This document shows positions 40,403 through 50,736 of a stretch of 64,000 bases of DNA, one piece after another. A program made the position numbers and the translations under genes. Numbering within the stretch: position 1 is the first letter of the stretch; every line of letters starts with the position of its first letter. Source of the DNA: Arthrobacter sp. V1I7 (GTDB lineage Bacteria > Actinomycetota > Actinomycetes > Actinomycetales > Micrococcaceae); NCBI RefSeq assembly GCF_030817015.1, contig NZ_JAUSYS010000001.1:1550001-1614000 (forward strand). The letters are read 5' to 3'. Below the pieces are notes generated by a model. It saw nothing but the letters and a program-made list of their open reading frames with translations. It was not told where the DNA came from and made no database searches.

Positions 40403-42966
40403 GCGTCGACGTCGGCCCGGCGTGCCCGCAGCGCCCGCGCCACGCCGTCGCGGTTCTCCAGCATCATCCGCCGCAGCGCGGTGCTGTCCTCCGGCAAGGA
40501 GGCGAGGAACTCGTCGGTCCGGTCCACGGTGGCCTGGGTGGTCAGCTGCGCCGGGTAGAGCCCGACGACGATCTGCTGCGCCAGGGCGTGGGTGCGTTCC
40601 TTGACGATGCCCGGGACGGCCTCGAAGTACTTCTCCGCGTAGGGCTCCAGCAGGGCAGTGTCCAGCACCCGGGTGAACCCGTTTACGGCGGAGCCCTGCA
40701 GCGCGTTGGACAGCTCTCCTGTGACCACAACCGTCTCCCAGGCGGCCGCCTTGGCCTCGGGGGTAGGGATGGCTGCCGTAGCGAGGGCGGCTGCGTTCTG
40801 CCCGGTGGCGGTGTTGTCGCGCTCCAGCTCCGCACCGATCTGCTCCTGCCCGGCCCGGCCGCCAACCACGAGGGACGCAATCAGCTCCCAGCGGAGGTCC
40901 TGGTCCACGGCGAGGCCGTCGAGGGCGAGGGAACCGTCGAGCAGGCCGGCAACATTGTCCAGCTGTCCTGCGCTGCGCGCCAGCAGGGCATAGGACTTCA
41001 CAAACTGCAGCTGCGCATCCGATCCGGCCGGAACGCCGGAGGCGAGCTCCCAGAGCCGGTCGGCCGCGGCCACAGCGGTGGCTTCCTTGTGGGCTTCGGC
41101 CACGTAGAAGTTCAGCGTGGTGGCGAGCTGGCGGAGCTGGACCAGGATCACCGAGGAATCGGACTCCTCGGCGATGTTGGCGAGGATCAGTTCCACGTAG
41201 CCGCGGGCAGGGGTCTCGCCGTCGCGGGCCGCGTCCCAGGCCGAGCCCCAGACAAGGGTGCGGGGGAGGCTCAGGCTGAAGTCCTTCAGGTGCGCCGTGG
41301 CCGTCGCGAGCGACTTCGGGTCCAACCGGACCTTGGCGTAGGCGAGGTCGTCGTCGTTGAGCAGGATCAGGTCCGGCTGCGCGAGACCGGCCAGGGCCGG
41401 AACCTCGGTGCGTTCGCCGTCGACGTCGAGCTCCTCGCGATGGACACGCTCAAGCTTCCCGGCGGCGGTGAGGTTGTAGAAGCCGACGGCGAGGCGGTGC
41501 GGGCGGATGGTGGGCTGGTCATCGGTGGCGGACTGCAGGATCGCGAAGGAGGAGATCGTGGCGTCCTCGCCCACGGACAGTTCCGGCTCGAGTGTGTTCA
41601 CACCGGCGGTCTCCAGCCAGAGCCGGCCCCACTGGTCCAGGCCGCGGCCGCTGGCCTTCTCGAGTTCGGCCATAAGGTCACTCAGCTCGGTGTTCTGCCA
41701 GGCGTGTTTGCTGAAGTACTCCCGGACCCCGGCCATGAACTCTTCCGGACCTACCCAGGCGACCAGCTGGCGCAGCACCGACGCGCCCTTGGCATAGGTG
41801 ATGCCGTCGAAATTCACCTCGACGTCCTGCAGGTCATTGATCTCGGCAAAGATCGGGTGCGTCGTGGGCAGCTGGTCCTGGCGGTAGGCCCAGGACTTCT
41901 CCACGGAGGCGAAGGTGGTCCAGGCGGAGTCGAACTTCGTGTTCTCCACCGCGGCCAGATGGGACATGTACTCCGCGAAGGATTCGTTCAGCCAGAGGTC
42001 GTTCCACCAGCGCATCGTCACGAGGTCCCCGAACCACATGTGCGCAAGCTCATGCAGCACGGTGATGGCGCGGCGCTCCACCTGCGCGTCGGTGACCTTG
42101 CTGCGGAAGATGTAGCCCTCGAGGATGGTGACGGCCCCGGCGTTTTCCATTGCGCCCGCGTTGAACTCGGGCACGAAGAGCTGGTCGTACTTCTCGAACG
42201 GATAGGGGCAGCCGAACTGCGCCTCGAAGAATTCGAAGCCCTGGCGGGTGAGCTCGAAGATGTTGTCCGCGTCCAGGTACTGCATCAGGGATTTGCGGGC
42301 AAAGATCCCCAGCGGTGTGACCCTGCCGTCGGCCGAGGTCACCTCGCTGCGGACAGACTGGTACGGCCCGGCGATCAGGGCGGTGACATAGGAGGAGAGC
42401 GGCGGCGTGGGGGTGAACTCCCAGACGGAGCGGGCGCCGCCGTTCCCGCCGGGAATCGTCTCGACCGGCAGCGGCGTGGGGGAGTTGGACACCACGTCCC
42501 AGTGCGAGGGTGCGGTGACGGTAAAGGTGAAGCTGGCCTTGAGGTCCGGCTGCTCGAAGACGGCGAACATGCGGCGGGAGTCCGGGACCTCGAACTGGGT
42601 GTAGAGGTAGACCTCGTTGTCCACCGGATCCACGAAGCGGTGCAGCCCCTCGCCGGTGTTCATGTACGGGGCCTCGGCCACCACCAGCAGATCGTTCACG
42701 GCGGCCAGCTCCGGCAGCTGGATCCGGATGCCGTCGGAGACTTCGGCCGGATCCAGCTCGCGCCCGTTGAGGGTCACACTGTGTACGGCAGAAGTCACGG
42801 CGTCAATGAAGGTCGAGGACCCCGGCGTGGCCGTGAACGTCACGGCGGTGGTGGAGCCGAAGACCTTCTCACCGCGGGTCAGGTCCAGGCTGACCTCGTA
42901 GGACTCGACGGCGATCAGTTCGGCGCGCTCGCGTGCTTCGGCGCGCGTCAGGTTCATACCGGGCAA
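40399..42966 (-). CDS. pepN: Aminopeptidase N (M1 family)
   Basis: An 855-residue zinc aminopeptidase cleaving N-terminal residues in the cytosol. The exopeptidase motif is GAMEN (about 269) in FNAGAMENAGAV, the zinc motif HELAH with the downstream Glu in NESFAEYMS (about 305-337), and the C-terminal ERAP-like helical domain follows. The start at TTG 42966 is preferred to ATG 42957: GGAGG lies seven bases before the TTG but sixteen before the ATG, and homologues begin MPGxNLTR. OsmC overlaps its stop codon and is translated after it. Confidence 0.94.
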   Translation of the reverse strand: MPGMNLTRAEARERAELIAVESYEVSLDLTRGEKVFGSTTAVTFTATPGSSTFIDAVTSAVHSVTLNGRELDPAEVSDGIRIQLPELAAVNDLLVVAEAPYMNTGEGLHRFVDPVDNEVYLYTQFEVPDSRRMFAVFEQPDLKASFTFTVTAPSHWDVVSNSPTPLPVETIPGGNGGARSVWEFTPTPPLSSYVTALIAGPYQSVRSEVTSADGRVTPLGIFARKSLMQYLDADNIFELTRQGFEFFEAQFGCPYPFEKYDQLFVPEFNAGAMENAGAVTILEGYIFRSKVTDAQVERRAITVLHELAHMWFGDLVTMRWWNDLWLNESFAEYMSHLAAVENTKFDSAWTTFASVEKSWAYRQDQLPTTHPIFAEINDLQDVEVNFDGITYAKGASVLRQLVAWVGPEEFMAGVREYFSKHAWQNTELSDLMAELEKASGRGLDQWGRLWLETAGVNTLEPELSVGEDATISSFAILQSATDDQPTIRPHRLAVGFYNLTAAGKLERVHREELDVDGERTEVPALAGLAQPDLILLNDDDLAYAKVRLDPKSLATATAHLKDFSLSLPRTLVWGSAWDAARDGETPARGYVELILANIAEESDSSVILVQLRQLATTLNFYVAEAHKEATAVAAADRLWELASGVPAGSDAQLQFVKSYALLARSAGQLDNVAGLLDGSLALDGLAVDQDLRWELIASLVVGGRAGQEQIGAELERDNTATGQNAAALATAAIPTPEAKAAAWETVVVTGELSNALQGSAVNGFTRVLDTALLEPYAEKYFEAVPGIVKERTHALAQQIVVGLYPAQLTTQATVDRTDEFLASLPEDSTALRRMMLENRDGVARALRARRADVDA

Positions 42967-43097
42967 AGTGGGGCCTCCAGGGGTATCGGCGTTGACGTGA
43001 AATTATTCTTTCACGTTAACGGCGCTTGGCAAGTTGCGCGGATCACATGTCTGGCCGGACATGTCTGTCCGGCCGCGGCCGGGGGTAGCGTTGGGGT

Positions 43098-44099
43098 ATG
43101 GGAAAGCTTCGGGATTCTGTCGACGGCCGGGCCCTGCGGTTCGCGTTGGGGTTCCCCGTGATGCTCGCGGCCGGCTTCGTGGTCTGTGCCCACCTGATCC
43201 GGGCCGACTTGCCCGAGCCGCTCGCCGTCCGCTGGGCCGAGGGCGGCGCTACCGATTTCGCACCCTTCGGCGCGGTGGTCGGAGTGGGCGCCACGCTGAT
43301 CGTGCTGATCGGCTGGGCCGCGCTCGTGCAGGCCGCGCCGCTGTCCCGCCCGGCAGTGATGCGGCGGATCATGATGGGGGCGGGCCTGTCGATCAGCCTC
43401 TTCGTCACCACGGTTCTTGCCGCCGTCCTCGTCGGCCAGCTGGGCCTGGCGGACGCCAGGGAGTCCCGGGTCGACGTCGCCGTGCTGGCGATGGGCAGCG
43501 GCGCGGCCGTGGGCCTTGGTTTTGTGATGGGGTTCGTCTTCAAGGCGGACGAGCGCTGGTCCACGGACGATGACCGGGCCATAGCGGCGGCCCTTCAACG
43601 CGAACACGATCCCGACCTCACACGGGATGCCGTGAGCCTGTGGGTCCACGCCCGAAGTTCCGTCTTCGTGATGCTCGGGCTCGCCTCCGTGCTCCCGGCC
43701 GCGCTGCTCACCATTGCCGTGCCGTGGCTGGCGGCGGTCCTCGTGGTCCTGGGCCTCCTCGCCGCGGCGTTCCTGGTCGCCCGCGTGCGGGTTGACCGGA
43801 GCGGCCTGCGCGTCTTTGCCGCCGGCTTCCTCCGGGTCATGGACGTGCCCGCGGTGGCCATCGAGGCAGCCACGCCCAAGGAGGTCAAGGCCGCGGATTA
43901 CGGAGGCTGGGGCTACCGGAGCACCGGCGCCACCACGGCGCTGCTGGTCGGCAGCGGCCCGGCCGTCGTCGTCGACCGCTCCGACGGGCGGAAACTGGCG
44001 GTCAGCGGCGGCAGCGCCGCGTCCGCGGACCACGTGGCGCAGGTGCTCTCCCGGGTGGCCGAGCGGGCCCGCCACGGCGGCGAAACCCCGGGGCTGTGA
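43098..44099 (+). CDS. DUF1648-domain membrane protein
   Basis: A 333-residue protein with about five transmembrane helices. After the first helix comes IRADLPEPLAVRWAEGGATDFAPF (about 35-58), the LP-x-AVRW-x-G-x-D pattern of DUF1648. A cytoplasmic loop (FKADERWSTDDDRAIAAALQ) and a C-terminal soluble region (about 250-333, with GGWGYRSTGATTALLVG) follow. Related proteins include the SdpI immunity protein, but that function is not implied. The ATG follows TAGCGT (43086-43091) by six bases (leaderless). Confidence 0.8.
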   Translation: MGKLRDSVDGRALRFALGFPVMLAAGFVVCAHLIRADLPEPLAVRWAEGGATDFAPFGAVVGVGATLIVLIGWAALVQAAPLSRPAVMRRIMMGAGLSISLFVTTVLAAVLVGQLGLADARESRVDVAVLAMGSGAAVGLGFVMGFVFKADERWSTDDDRAIAAALQREHDPDLTRDAVSLWVHARSSVFVMLGLASVLPAALLTIAVPWLAAVLVVLGLLAAAFLVARVRVDRSGLRVFAAGFLRVMDVPAVAIEAATPKEVKAADYGGWGYRSTGATTALLVGSGPAVVVDRSDGRKLAVSGGSAASADHVAQVLSRVAERARHGGETPGL

Positions 44100-44266
44100 C
44101 CGCTTTATGAAGACACTCCCGATGAAGACCGTTCCGGTTTGTGAAGACCCTCCCCGGCGCTTGAGGCCGCCGTCCTCCGGCGCCCTAGTAGGCTAGGAGC
44201 CAGCCCCGGACCCGCCCGGCAGCTCCTCTGCCTCACTGTCCTGCCCCCCAACTGAACGGATACGCC

Positions 44267-44758
44267 GTGACCCCTTCTGATTTCCCGCGCGTGCACATCG
44301 CAACAGACCACGCGGGCATGGAACTCAGCGCCCATCTGGTGAGCCACCTTGGCTCCAAGGGCTACGACGTCGTGGACCACGGTCCGACGGCCTACGACGC
44401 GCAGGATGACTACCCGTCGTTCTGCATCAACGCGGCGCTCGCCGTCGTGGCGGACCAGGAGGCCGGCACCCGTGCCCTGGGCATCGTGCTCGGCGGTTCC
44501 GGCAACGGCGAGCAGATCGCCGCCAACAAGGTCAAAGGTGTGCGGGCCGCGTTGGCCTGGAACCTCTCCACCGCGAAACTTGCCCGCGAGCACAACGACG
44601 CCAACGTCGTCGCCGTCGGCGGCCGGCAGCACAGTGTCGCCGAGGCCACGGCCATTATTGAAGCGTTCCTGGCCGAGCCCTTCAGCAATGACGAGCGCCA
44701 TGTCCGCCGGATCGGCAAGATCGCCGCTTACGAGCGCACCGGCGAGGTCATCGAGTAG
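44267..44758 (+). CDS. rpiB: Ribose-5-phosphate isomerase B
   Basis: A 163-residue RpiB/LacA-fold isomerase interconverting ribose 5-phosphate and ribulose 5-phosphate. The N-terminus VHIATDHAGMELSAHL gives the phosphate-binding segment; DYPSFCINAAL carries the catalytic Cys (about 53); LGIVLGGSGNGEQIAANKVKGVRAAL is the second substrate loop (key part GGSGNGEQIAANK). The GTG at 44267 is used. Its TAG shares a base with the GTG of the next gene (TAGTG), so the two are coupled. Functionally it follows gnd in the pentose phosphate pathway. Confidence 0.93.
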   Translation: MTPSDFPRVHIATDHAGMELSAHLVSHLGSKGYDVVDHGPTAYDAQDDYPSFCINAALAVVADQEAGTRALGIVLGGSGNGEQIAANKVKGVRAALAWNLSTAKLAREHNDANVVAVGGRQHSVAEATAIIEAFLAEPFSNDERHVRRIGKIAAYERTGEVIE

Positions 44759-45699
44759 TGCCGGAAGGCCATTCCGTCCACCGGCTGGCCCGCCAGTTCG
44801 GGGACGTATTCTCCGGGGCGCGGCTCGCGGTCTCAAGCCCGCAGGGACGGTTCGTGCAGGGCGCGGCGCTGCTGGACGGCCACGTGCTGACCGCCTCCGT
44901 GGCCCACGGCAAGCACCTGTTCCTTGGGTTCGAGCACGGCCTGCTGCTCCACGTCCACCTTGGCCTCTACGGCGCCTGGAACTTCGGCGGCGATGCGACA
45001 TTCCGCGGCGCCTCCAGCATCGGCGCGCCCCGCAAGGTGGGGGAGCGGGAACTGTACGACGACGAGGCGGAAGCAGCCGCCGGCTCCGGGTTTGAAAGCT
45101 ACACCGGGCCGCCCGAACCGGTCGGTGCCGTGCGCGTCCGGCTGGCCGGTTCCCATGGCTGGGCCGATCTGCGCGGAGCCACCACCTGCGAAGTGATCAC
45201 CGCGGCGGAAGGCGAAGCCGTGCTGGCGCGGCTGGGCCCGGATCCGCTCCGGAACCGTCCCGGCGACCGGAACGCCTTCGTCGCCGGGGTTCGTGCCAGG
45301 CGCACGCCCCTGGCGGCGCTGCTGATGGACCAGAAGGTGATTGCCGGCGTCGGCAATGTCTACCGCGCCGAACTCCTGTTCCGGCAACGCATCGACCCCT
45401 GGCTGGCCGGGAAGGCGCTGTCCGCCGACGCCGCCGGCCGGCTCTGGGACGACACCGTCGCCATGATGTCCGACGGCGTCCGCGACGGCCGGATCATCAC
45501 CACACCGTCGGAGTACTGGAGCAGCTCCTGGAGCCCGACGGATGCCACGGAACCGATCCGCGGCCTGCCGGCCCCCGAAGAGTCCCACTTCGTCTACCGT
45601 AGGCAGGGCCTCGGCTGCCGGAACTGCGGAACCCCCGTGGCACTCACGGACCTTGCCGCCCGGAAACTCTACTGGTGCCCCGCCTGCCAGCAGGCCTAA
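44758..45699 (+). CDS. Fpg/Nei-family DNA glycosylase (Nei2-like)
   Basis: A 313-residue base-excision repair enzyme. PEGHSVHRLA at the N-terminus puts Pro and Glu at positions 2 and 3, the catalytic N-terminal proline after Met removal. The helix-two-turn-helix region is MDQKVIAGVGNVYRAELLF (about 180-198), with the strictly conserved NVYR. The C-terminal zinc finger is CRNCG with CPACQ (about 287-311). The PEGHS start and sequence order favour the Nei2/EndoVIII branch over Fpg. The gene overlaps rpiB by one base. Confidence 0.9.
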   Translation: MPEGHSVHRLARQFGDVFSGARLAVSSPQGRFVQGAALLDGHVLTASVAHGKHLFLGFEHGLLLHVHLGLYGAWNFGGDATFRGASSIGAPRKVGERELYDDEAEAAAGSGFESYTGPPEPVGAVRVRLAGSHGWADLRGATTCEVITAAEGEAVLARLGPDPLRNRPGDRNAFVAGVRARRTPLAALLMDQKVIAGVGNVYRAELLFRQRIDPWLAGKALSADAAGRLWDDTVAMMSDGVRDGRIITTPSEYWSSSWSPTDATEPIRGLPAPEESHFVYRRQGLGCRNCGTPVALTDLAARKLYWCPACQQA

Positions 45700-45786
45700 G
45701 ACTCCTACGCGTTACCTCTCCCCGGCCGTTGCCAGCGGCTGCGGATCCAAGGCCGGCGCCGGACATTTGAAGCCGGCACCGGACAC

Positions 45787-45810
45787 AAAAAAGCCCCTCA
45801 AAGAGGGGCT
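45787..45810 (-). terminator. Terminator of tRNA-Gly
   Basis: AGCCCCTC (45792-45799) pairs with GAGGGGCT (45803-45810). The A-run 45787-45792 is a U-run on the minus strand, downstream of tRNA-Gly. Confidence 0.8.
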
Positions 45811-45874
45811 GTCCTGGGTCCTATTACTGATGGTCCTGCTACTGAGCGTCCTGCTGTGAATGGTCCTGCTGTGG

Positions 45875-45945
45875 AGGGGACGACGGGAATCGAACCCGCG
45901 TAATCAGTTTGGAAGACTGAGGCTTTACCATTAAGCTACGTCCCC
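45875..45945 (-). tRNA. tRNA-Gly(TCC)
   Basis: Acceptor GGGGACG pairs with CGTCCCC, the anticodon stem-loop CAGTCTTCCAAACTG carries TCC, and the T arm is CGGGTTCGATTCCCG. The discriminator is T. CCA is not encoded. It diverges from tRNA-Pro. Confidence 0.95.
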
Positions 45946-46076
45946 GGGATCTTGCCGTACTCAGCGGCAAACTTCCGGGCGGCTGTTGAAGCCGGATACA
46001 ACTAAACCTAATTCAGGGCCCCGGTGTCAAATGTGCAAATTCCCACAGTATGACCGTAGACTGTTCTGTGCACTTA

Positions 46077-46151
46077 CGGGGTGTAGCTCAGCTTGGCTAG
46101 AGCACCTGCTTTGGGAGCAGGAAGTCGCAGGTTCAAATCCTGTCACCCCGA
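46077..46151 (+). tRNA. tRNA-Pro(TGG)
   Basis: Acceptor CGGGGTG pairs with CACCCCG, discriminator A. The anticodon stem-loop CCTGCTTTGGGAGCAGG carries TGG and the T arm is GCAGGTTCAAATCCTGT. It lies 67 bases before the trigger factor gene. Confidence 0.95.
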
Positions 46152-46218
46152 CTCTGCGGTTAAGGCCAGAACGTGGCAAGGCAGAACCCAACCCCCTAAA
46201 ACCAGGAGTACTTAGACT

Positions 46219-47628
46219 GTGAAGAGCGCTGTCGAGAACCTCACCCCCACGCGGGTCAAGCTCAATGTTGAGGTCCCCTTTGAGGAATTGAAGCCCAGCA
46301 TCGCAGAGGCATACAAGACTGTTGCTTCGCAGATCCAGGTCCCCGGTTTCCGCAAGGGTAAGGTCCCCTCCAAGCTCATCGATCAGCGCGTCGGCCGCGG
46401 CTACGTGCTGGAGACCGCCATCAACGAAGGCCTCAACGGCTGGTACCAGGCTGCTGTGCAGGAAACCGGCATCCGCCCGCTGAGCCGTCCCGAGGTTGAG
46501 ATCACCGAGGTTCCGGACCCCTCCGCCACTGACGGTGAACTCAAGTTCCACGCCGAGGTTGACATCCGCCCCGAGATCGAACTGCCGGACTACGCCGGCA
46601 TCAAGGTTGAGGTTGCTGCCGCAGAGTCCGCCGACGCCGACGTCGACACGGCGCTGGATGAACTCCGCGGCCGTTTCGGCACGCTGAAGTCCGTCGACCG
46701 CCCGGCCGCCGACAACGACTTCCTCACCATCGATATCACCGCGACCATCGACGGCGCCGAGGTTGACTCCGCATCTGGCCTGTCCTACCAGGTCGGGGCC
46801 GGCACCATGCTCGAAGGCCTCGACGAAGCCGTCACCGGCCTGAGCGCCGATGAAGACGCCATCTTCGACACCACCCTCGTGGGCGGCGACCACGCCGGTG
46901 AATCCGCGCAGGTCAAGGTTGTCGTCAAGTCCGTCAAGGAGCGCGAGCTGCCCGAGGCCGACGATGACTTCGCCCAGCTGGCTTCCGAGTTCGACACCCT
47001 CGCCGAGCTCCGCGAGGACCTGGCCAAGCAGGCCTCCGAGTCCAAGGTGGTCGAGCAGGGCGTCGAAGCCCGCGACAAGGTCCTGGACAAGCTCGTTGAG
47101 CTCGTCGAGGTTCCGGTTCCGGACTCCGTCGTCGAAGAGCAGCTGGAGCAGCACTTCAACGCCGAGAACGCCCACGGTGAAGGCGAGCACGACACCGAGG
47201 AGCACCGCGCCGAGGTCAGGGCCAACACCGCACGCTCCTTCCAGAACGAGATCATCCTTGACGCCATCGCGGAAAAGGAAGAAGTCAACGTCAGCCAGAA
47301 CGAGCTGATCGACTACATCGTCACCACAGCCAGCCAGTACGGCATGGACCCGAACCAGTTCGCCCAGATCATCGATCAGAGCGGTCAGGTCCCCATGATG
47401 GTTTCCGAGGTCCGCCGCCGCAAGGCGCTGGCGGTTGTCCTGGGCCAGGCCGAGGTCACCGACTCCGAGGGCAACAAGGTTGACCTCAGCGACTTCGTCC
47501 GTCCCGGCGGCGAAGAGACACCTGTCGAGGCAGCTGCAGAGACCGCCGTCGAGGAGGCCGCCTCCGAAGAGGCAGCAGCTCCCGCCGAGACGGTCAAGAA
47601 CGATGACCCGGCAGCAGTGAAGTTCTAA
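46219..47628 (+). CDS. tig: Trigger factor
   Basis: A 469-residue ribosome-bound chaperone and peptidyl-prolyl isomerase. The N-terminal ribosome-binding domain carries the signature GFRKGKVP (about 44-51); the FKBP-like domain covers about 165-245 ([28 protein letters not shown]); the helical C-domain covers 250-420. A disordered Ala/Glu/Pro tail follows ([19 protein letters not shown]), as in other actinobacteria. GTG start at 46219. It is followed by a terminator and then the clpP1-clpP2-clpX genes, the classical arrangement. Confidence 0.96.
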   Translation: MKSAVENLTPTRVKLNVEVPFEELKPSIAEAYKTVASQIQVPGFRKGKVPSKLIDQRVGRGYVLETAINEGLNGWYQAAVQETGIRPLSRPEVEITEVPDPSATDGELKFHAEVDIRPEIELPDYAGIKVEVAAAESADADVDTALDELRGRFGTLKSVDRPAADNDFLTIDITATIDGAEVDSASGLSYQVGAGTMLEGLDEAVTGLSADEDAIFDTTLVGGDHAGESAQVKVVVKSVKERELPEADDDFAQLASEFDTLAELREDLAKQASESKVVEQGVEARDKVLDKLVELVEVPVPDSVVEEQLEQHFNAENAHGEGEHDTEEHRAEVRANTARSFQNEIILDAIAEKEEVNVSQNELIDYIVTTASQYGMDPNQFAQIIDQSGQVPMMVSEVRRRKALAVVLGQAEVTDSEGNKVDLSDFVRPGGEETPVEAAAETAVEEAASEEAAAPAETVKNDDPAAVKF

Positions 47629-47655
47629 CACTTCCTGTTCCCGCAGTTCCAGCCC

Positions 47656-47692
47656 GCACCCCCGGATCTTTGGCTCCGGGGGTGCGGCTTTT
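47656..47692 (+). terminator. Terminator of tig
   Basis: GCACCCCCGGA (47656-47666) pairs with TCCGGGGGTGC (47675-47685), followed by GGCTTTT. Confidence 0.85.
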
Positions 47693-47724
47693 AAGCCGTT
47701 GATGAACCCTCCCGGGCAATCGTG

Positions 47725-47735
47725 CGCCGTCAGCG
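47725..47735 (+). promoter_or_regulatory. Candidate ClgR box before clpP1
   Basis: CGCCGTCAGCG with following AAC agrees with the actinobacterial ClgR core CGCYNANRGCG except for T in place of the central A. It lies 113-123 bases before the clpP1 start. ClgR activates clpP1P2 in relatives. Confidence 0.35.
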
Positions 47736-47847
47736 AACAGCCCCGCGCCTGCGCACAAAGCGGGCGTGAAAACCGTTAGTGTCGCTGTAGGAAAGTTCAG
47801 TGATGTCGTCCAGTGGCATCACCGTCGCCAGCGAGAGGTAAGTACAT

Positions 47848-48519
47848 ATGTCACAGCAAGCAGGGGCACCCCGGATGGCTACTGTCGATCCGGCAGCCCA
47901 GGATAACTACATTTACAACCGCCTGCTGAAAGAGCGCATCATCTGGCTCGGCTCCGAGGTCCGCGACGAGAACGCCAACGCGATCTGCTCCCAGCTGCTG
48001 CTCCTCTCGGCGGAAAATCCCGATAAGGACATCTACCTCTACATCAACTCACCCGGCGGCTCCGTCACCGCCGGCATGGCCATCTACGACACCATGCAGT
48101 TCATCCCGAACGACGTCGTCACGGTTGCCACCGGCCTCGCCGCCTCGATGGGGCAGTTCCTGCTCTCATCCGGCACCAAGGGCAAGCGCTACGCCACCCC
48201 GAACGCCCGCATCCTGATGCACCAGCCGTCCGGCGGCATCGGCGGCACGGCCTCGGACATCAAGATCCAGGCCGAGCTGATCCTGCATATGAAGAAGGTC
48301 ATGGCCGAACTGACCGCAGAGCAGACCGGCCAGACGGTCGACACCATCCTCAAGGACAACGACCGCGACAAGTGGTTCACCGCAAAAGATGCCCTCGACT
48401 ACGGCTTCTTCGACAAGATCGCCGCGCACGCGGGATCCGTGGCCGGCGGCGGCGGGACCAACGCCAACGGCAACGGCAGCAGTGCCGCCTCCGGCAGCGA
48501 ATCAGCCACCGAGATCTGA
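47848..48519 (+). CDS. clpP: ATP-dependent Clp protease proteolytic subunit ClpP1
   Basis: A 223-residue serine protease subunit. The catalytic Ser is in [11 protein letters not shown] (about 106-116), His in ILMHQPSGG (about 130), and Asp in the later helix region. [11 protein letters not shown] is the strand before the active site. The last about 20 residues are a Gly/Asn/Ser-rich tail ([18 protein letters not shown]) that is probably disordered. The ATG follows GCGAGAGGTAAG. It is followed at once by the second clpP; in actinobacteria the two form a mixed tetradecamer. Confidence 0.95.
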   Translation: MSQQAGAPRMATVDPAAQDNYIYNRLLKERIIWLGSEVRDENANAICSQLLLLSAENPDKDIYLYINSPGGSVTAGMAIYDTMQFIPNDVVTVATGLAASMGQFLLSSGTKGKRYATPNARILMHQPSGGIGGTASDIKIQAELILHMKKVMAELTAEQTGQTVDTILKDNDRDKWFTAKDALDYGFFDKIAAHAGSVAGGGGTNANGNGSSAASGSESATEI

Positions 48520-48552
48520 CCGGCACGTAGACAGCAAATGAATTCAGGAGCA

Positions 48553-49218
48553 ATGAACATGAACTACAACTTCGGTTCGACTGCCGGTAACCTGCCGAGC
48601 AGCCGCTACGTGCTGCCGCAGTTCGAAGAGCGCACCCCTTACGGCTTCAAGCGCCAGGACCCGTACACCAAGCTGTTCGAGGACCGCATCATCTTCCTCG
48701 GCGTGCAGGTGGACGACGCATCGGCCGACGACGTGATGGCCCAGTTGCTGGTGCTCGAGTCCACCGACCCGGACCGCGACATCACGCTCTACATCAACTC
48801 CCCGGGCGGCTCCTTCACTGCCATGACGGCGATCTACGACACCATGACGTACATCCGCCCGGAGATCCAGACCGTCTGCCTGGGCCAGGCCGCCAGCGCC
48901 GCCGCGGTACTGCTGGCAGCCGGAACGCCGGGCAAACGCCTGGCCCTGCCCAACGCCCGCGTGCTGATCCACCAGCCCTCACTGTCCGGCGGACAGGGCG
49001 GGCAGGCCTCAGACCTTGAGATCCAGGCCGCCGAGGTCATGCGGATGCGGTCCTGGCTCGAAGACACCCTGGCCAAGCACTCCGGCCGGACGCCGGATCA
49101 GGTCAACAACGACATCGAGCGGGACAAGATCCTCACGGCCGCCGAGGCAATGCAGTACGGCCTGATCGACCAGGTCCTTGATTCCCGTAAAATCAAGCCC
49201 CAGGCAATCAGCCGGTAG
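48553..49218 (+). CDS. clpP: ATP-dependent Clp protease proteolytic subunit ClpP2
   Basis: A 221-residue second ClpP. Catalytic Ser in [14 protein letters not shown], His in [11 protein letters not shown], and [20 protein letters not shown] before them. I start at the ATG at 48553 because AGGAG (48546-48550) is correctly spaced; an ATG at 48538 has no ribosome site. The gene begins 33 bases after clpP1. Insertion Ser-Gly-Gly-Gln after HQPSL is the usual ClpP2 feature. It forms a functional protease with ClpP1, ClpX and ClpC. Confidence 0.95.
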   Translation: MNMNYNFGSTAGNLPSSRYVLPQFEERTPYGFKRQDPYTKLFEDRIIFLGVQVDDASADDVMAQLLVLESTDPDRDITLYINSPGGSFTAMTAIYDTMTYIRPEIQTVCLGQAASAAAVLLAAGTPGKRLALPNARVLIHQPSLSGGQGGQASDLEIQAAEVMRMRSWLEDTLAKHSGRTPDQVNNDIERDKILTAAEAMQYGLIDQVLDSRKIKPQAISR

Positions 49219-49365
49219 CAGGGGCGCCTGGCAACACCCGGTTATCGGCGCCGGTGCGGCTCAGTCCAAATGGCCGCACCGGCGTCGGCTTCCACCCATC
49301 AGGCCGAAAGTGACCTAGAGTGGAACCTGTCACAGGCACCAGCAAGATACTAAAGGGGTTCACAT

Positions 49366-50646
49366 ATGGCTCGGATTGGCGAGAGCACGGATCTGCTGAA
49401 GTGTTCTTTCTGCGGGAAGAGCCAGAAGCAGGTCCGGAAGCTCATTGCCGGGCCCGGCGTCTACATCTGCGATGAGTGCATTGAACTCTGCAACGAGATC
49501 ATTGAAGAAGAACTCGCAGAAGTCGCCGATCTGGGCAGTTTTGAGCTGCCCAAGCCCCGCGAAATCTTCGATTTCCTGCAGGAATACGTCATCGGCCAGG
49601 AACCCGCCAAGCGTTCGCTCGCGGTGGCCGTCTACAACCACTACAAGCGCATCCAGGCGGGGCACGCACCGAAGAGCGGAAGCCTTGCCGAAGGCGGTCA
49701 CCACGACGACGTCGAGATCGCCAAGTCGAATATCCTCCTGATCGGTCCCACGGGCTGCGGCAAGACCTACCTTGCCCAGACTCTGGCCCGCCGCCTCAAC
49801 GTGCCGTTCGCCGTCGCCGACGCGACCGCCCTCACCGAAGCCGGCTACGTGGGCGAGGACGTCGAAAACATCCTCCTGAAGCTCATCCAGGCCGCCGACT
49901 ATGACGTCAAGAAGGCCGAACAGGGCATCATTTACATCGACGAGATCGACAAGATCTCGCGGAAGAGCGAAAACCCCTCCATCACCCGCGACGTCTCGGG
50001 CGAGGGTGTCCAGCAGGCGCTGCTGAAGATCCTGGAAGGCACTGTCGCCTCCGTGCCGCCGCAGGGCGGACGCAAGCACCCGCACCAGGAATTCATCCAG
50101 ATCGACACCACGAACGTGCTGTTCATCGTTGCCGGTGCCTTTGCCGGGCTCGAGGAGATCATCGGTTCACGTTCAGGGCGCAAGGGCATCGGCTTCGGCG
50201 CCCCGCTCAATGAGGCCAAGAACAACGCGGACTCCTACGGCGAGGTCATGCCCGAGGATCTGCTGAAGTTCGGCCTCATTCCGGAATTCATCGGCCGGCT
50301 TCCGGTGATCACCACGGTCTCCAACCTGGACCGGTCGGCGCTGATCCAGATCCTGTCCACGCCCAAGAATGCCCTCGTGAAGCAGTACCAGAAGATGTTC
50401 CAGCTCGACGGCGTCGAACTGGTCTTCGATGACGAGGCGCTCAACACGATCGCAGACCAGGCCCTCGAGCGCGGCACCGGCGCACGTGGTCTCCGGGCCA
50501 TCATCGAGGAAGTCCTGCTGCCGGTGATGTTCGAGCTGCCCAGCCGCGACGACATTGCCACCGTGATCATTACCGAAGAGGTCGTCTCCCGGAAGGCCCA
50601 GCCGACAATGATCCCGCACGACGTCAAGCGCCGTAAATCCGCCTGA
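49366..50646 (+). CDS. clpX: ATP-dependent Clp protease ATP-binding subunit ClpX
   Basis: A 426-residue AAA+ unfoldase. The N-terminal zinc domain has four cysteines in [11 protein letters not shown] and CDECIELC (about 13-41). Walker A is GPTGCGKT (about 124), the pore loop is in AGYVGED, Walker B is [11 protein letters not shown], and the arginine finger segment FIGRLPV follows. A -10 TAGAGT (49316-49321) predicts a leader of about 40 nt, and AAAGGGG precedes the ATG, so clpX has its own promoter besides read-through from clpP. Confidence 0.97.
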   Translation: MARIGESTDLLKCSFCGKSQKQVRKLIAGPGVYICDECIELCNEIIEEELAEVADLGSFELPKPREIFDFLQEYVIGQEPAKRSLAVAVYNHYKRIQAGHAPKSGSLAEGGHHDDVEIAKSNILLIGPTGCGKTYLAQTLARRLNVPFAVADATALTEAGYVGEDVENILLKLIQAADYDVKKAEQGIIYIDEIDKISRKSENPSITRDVSGEGVQQALLKILEGTVASVPPQGGRKHPHQEFIQIDTTNVLFIVAGAFAGLEEIIGSRSGRKGIGFGAPLNEAKNNADSYGEVMPEDLLKFGLIPEFIGRLPVITTVSNLDRSALIQILSTPKNALVKQYQKMFQLDGVELVFDDEALNTIADQALERGTGARGLRAIIEEVLLPVMFELPSRDDIATVIITEEVVSRKAQPTMIPHDVKRRKSA

Positions 50647-50663
50647 TCCGGAATAAAACCGCC

Positions 50664-50706
50664 GCACCGGTCGCTGTCATCTTTGACGCGCCCGGTGCGC
50701 TTTTTT
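50664..50706 (+). terminator. Terminator of clpX
   Basis: GCACCGG (50664-50670) pairs with CCGGTGC (50692-50698), followed by TTTTTT (50701-50706). Confidence 0.8.
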
Positions 50707-50736
50707 CCCCGCCAGACTTCCTGAAGGAGAACACCT

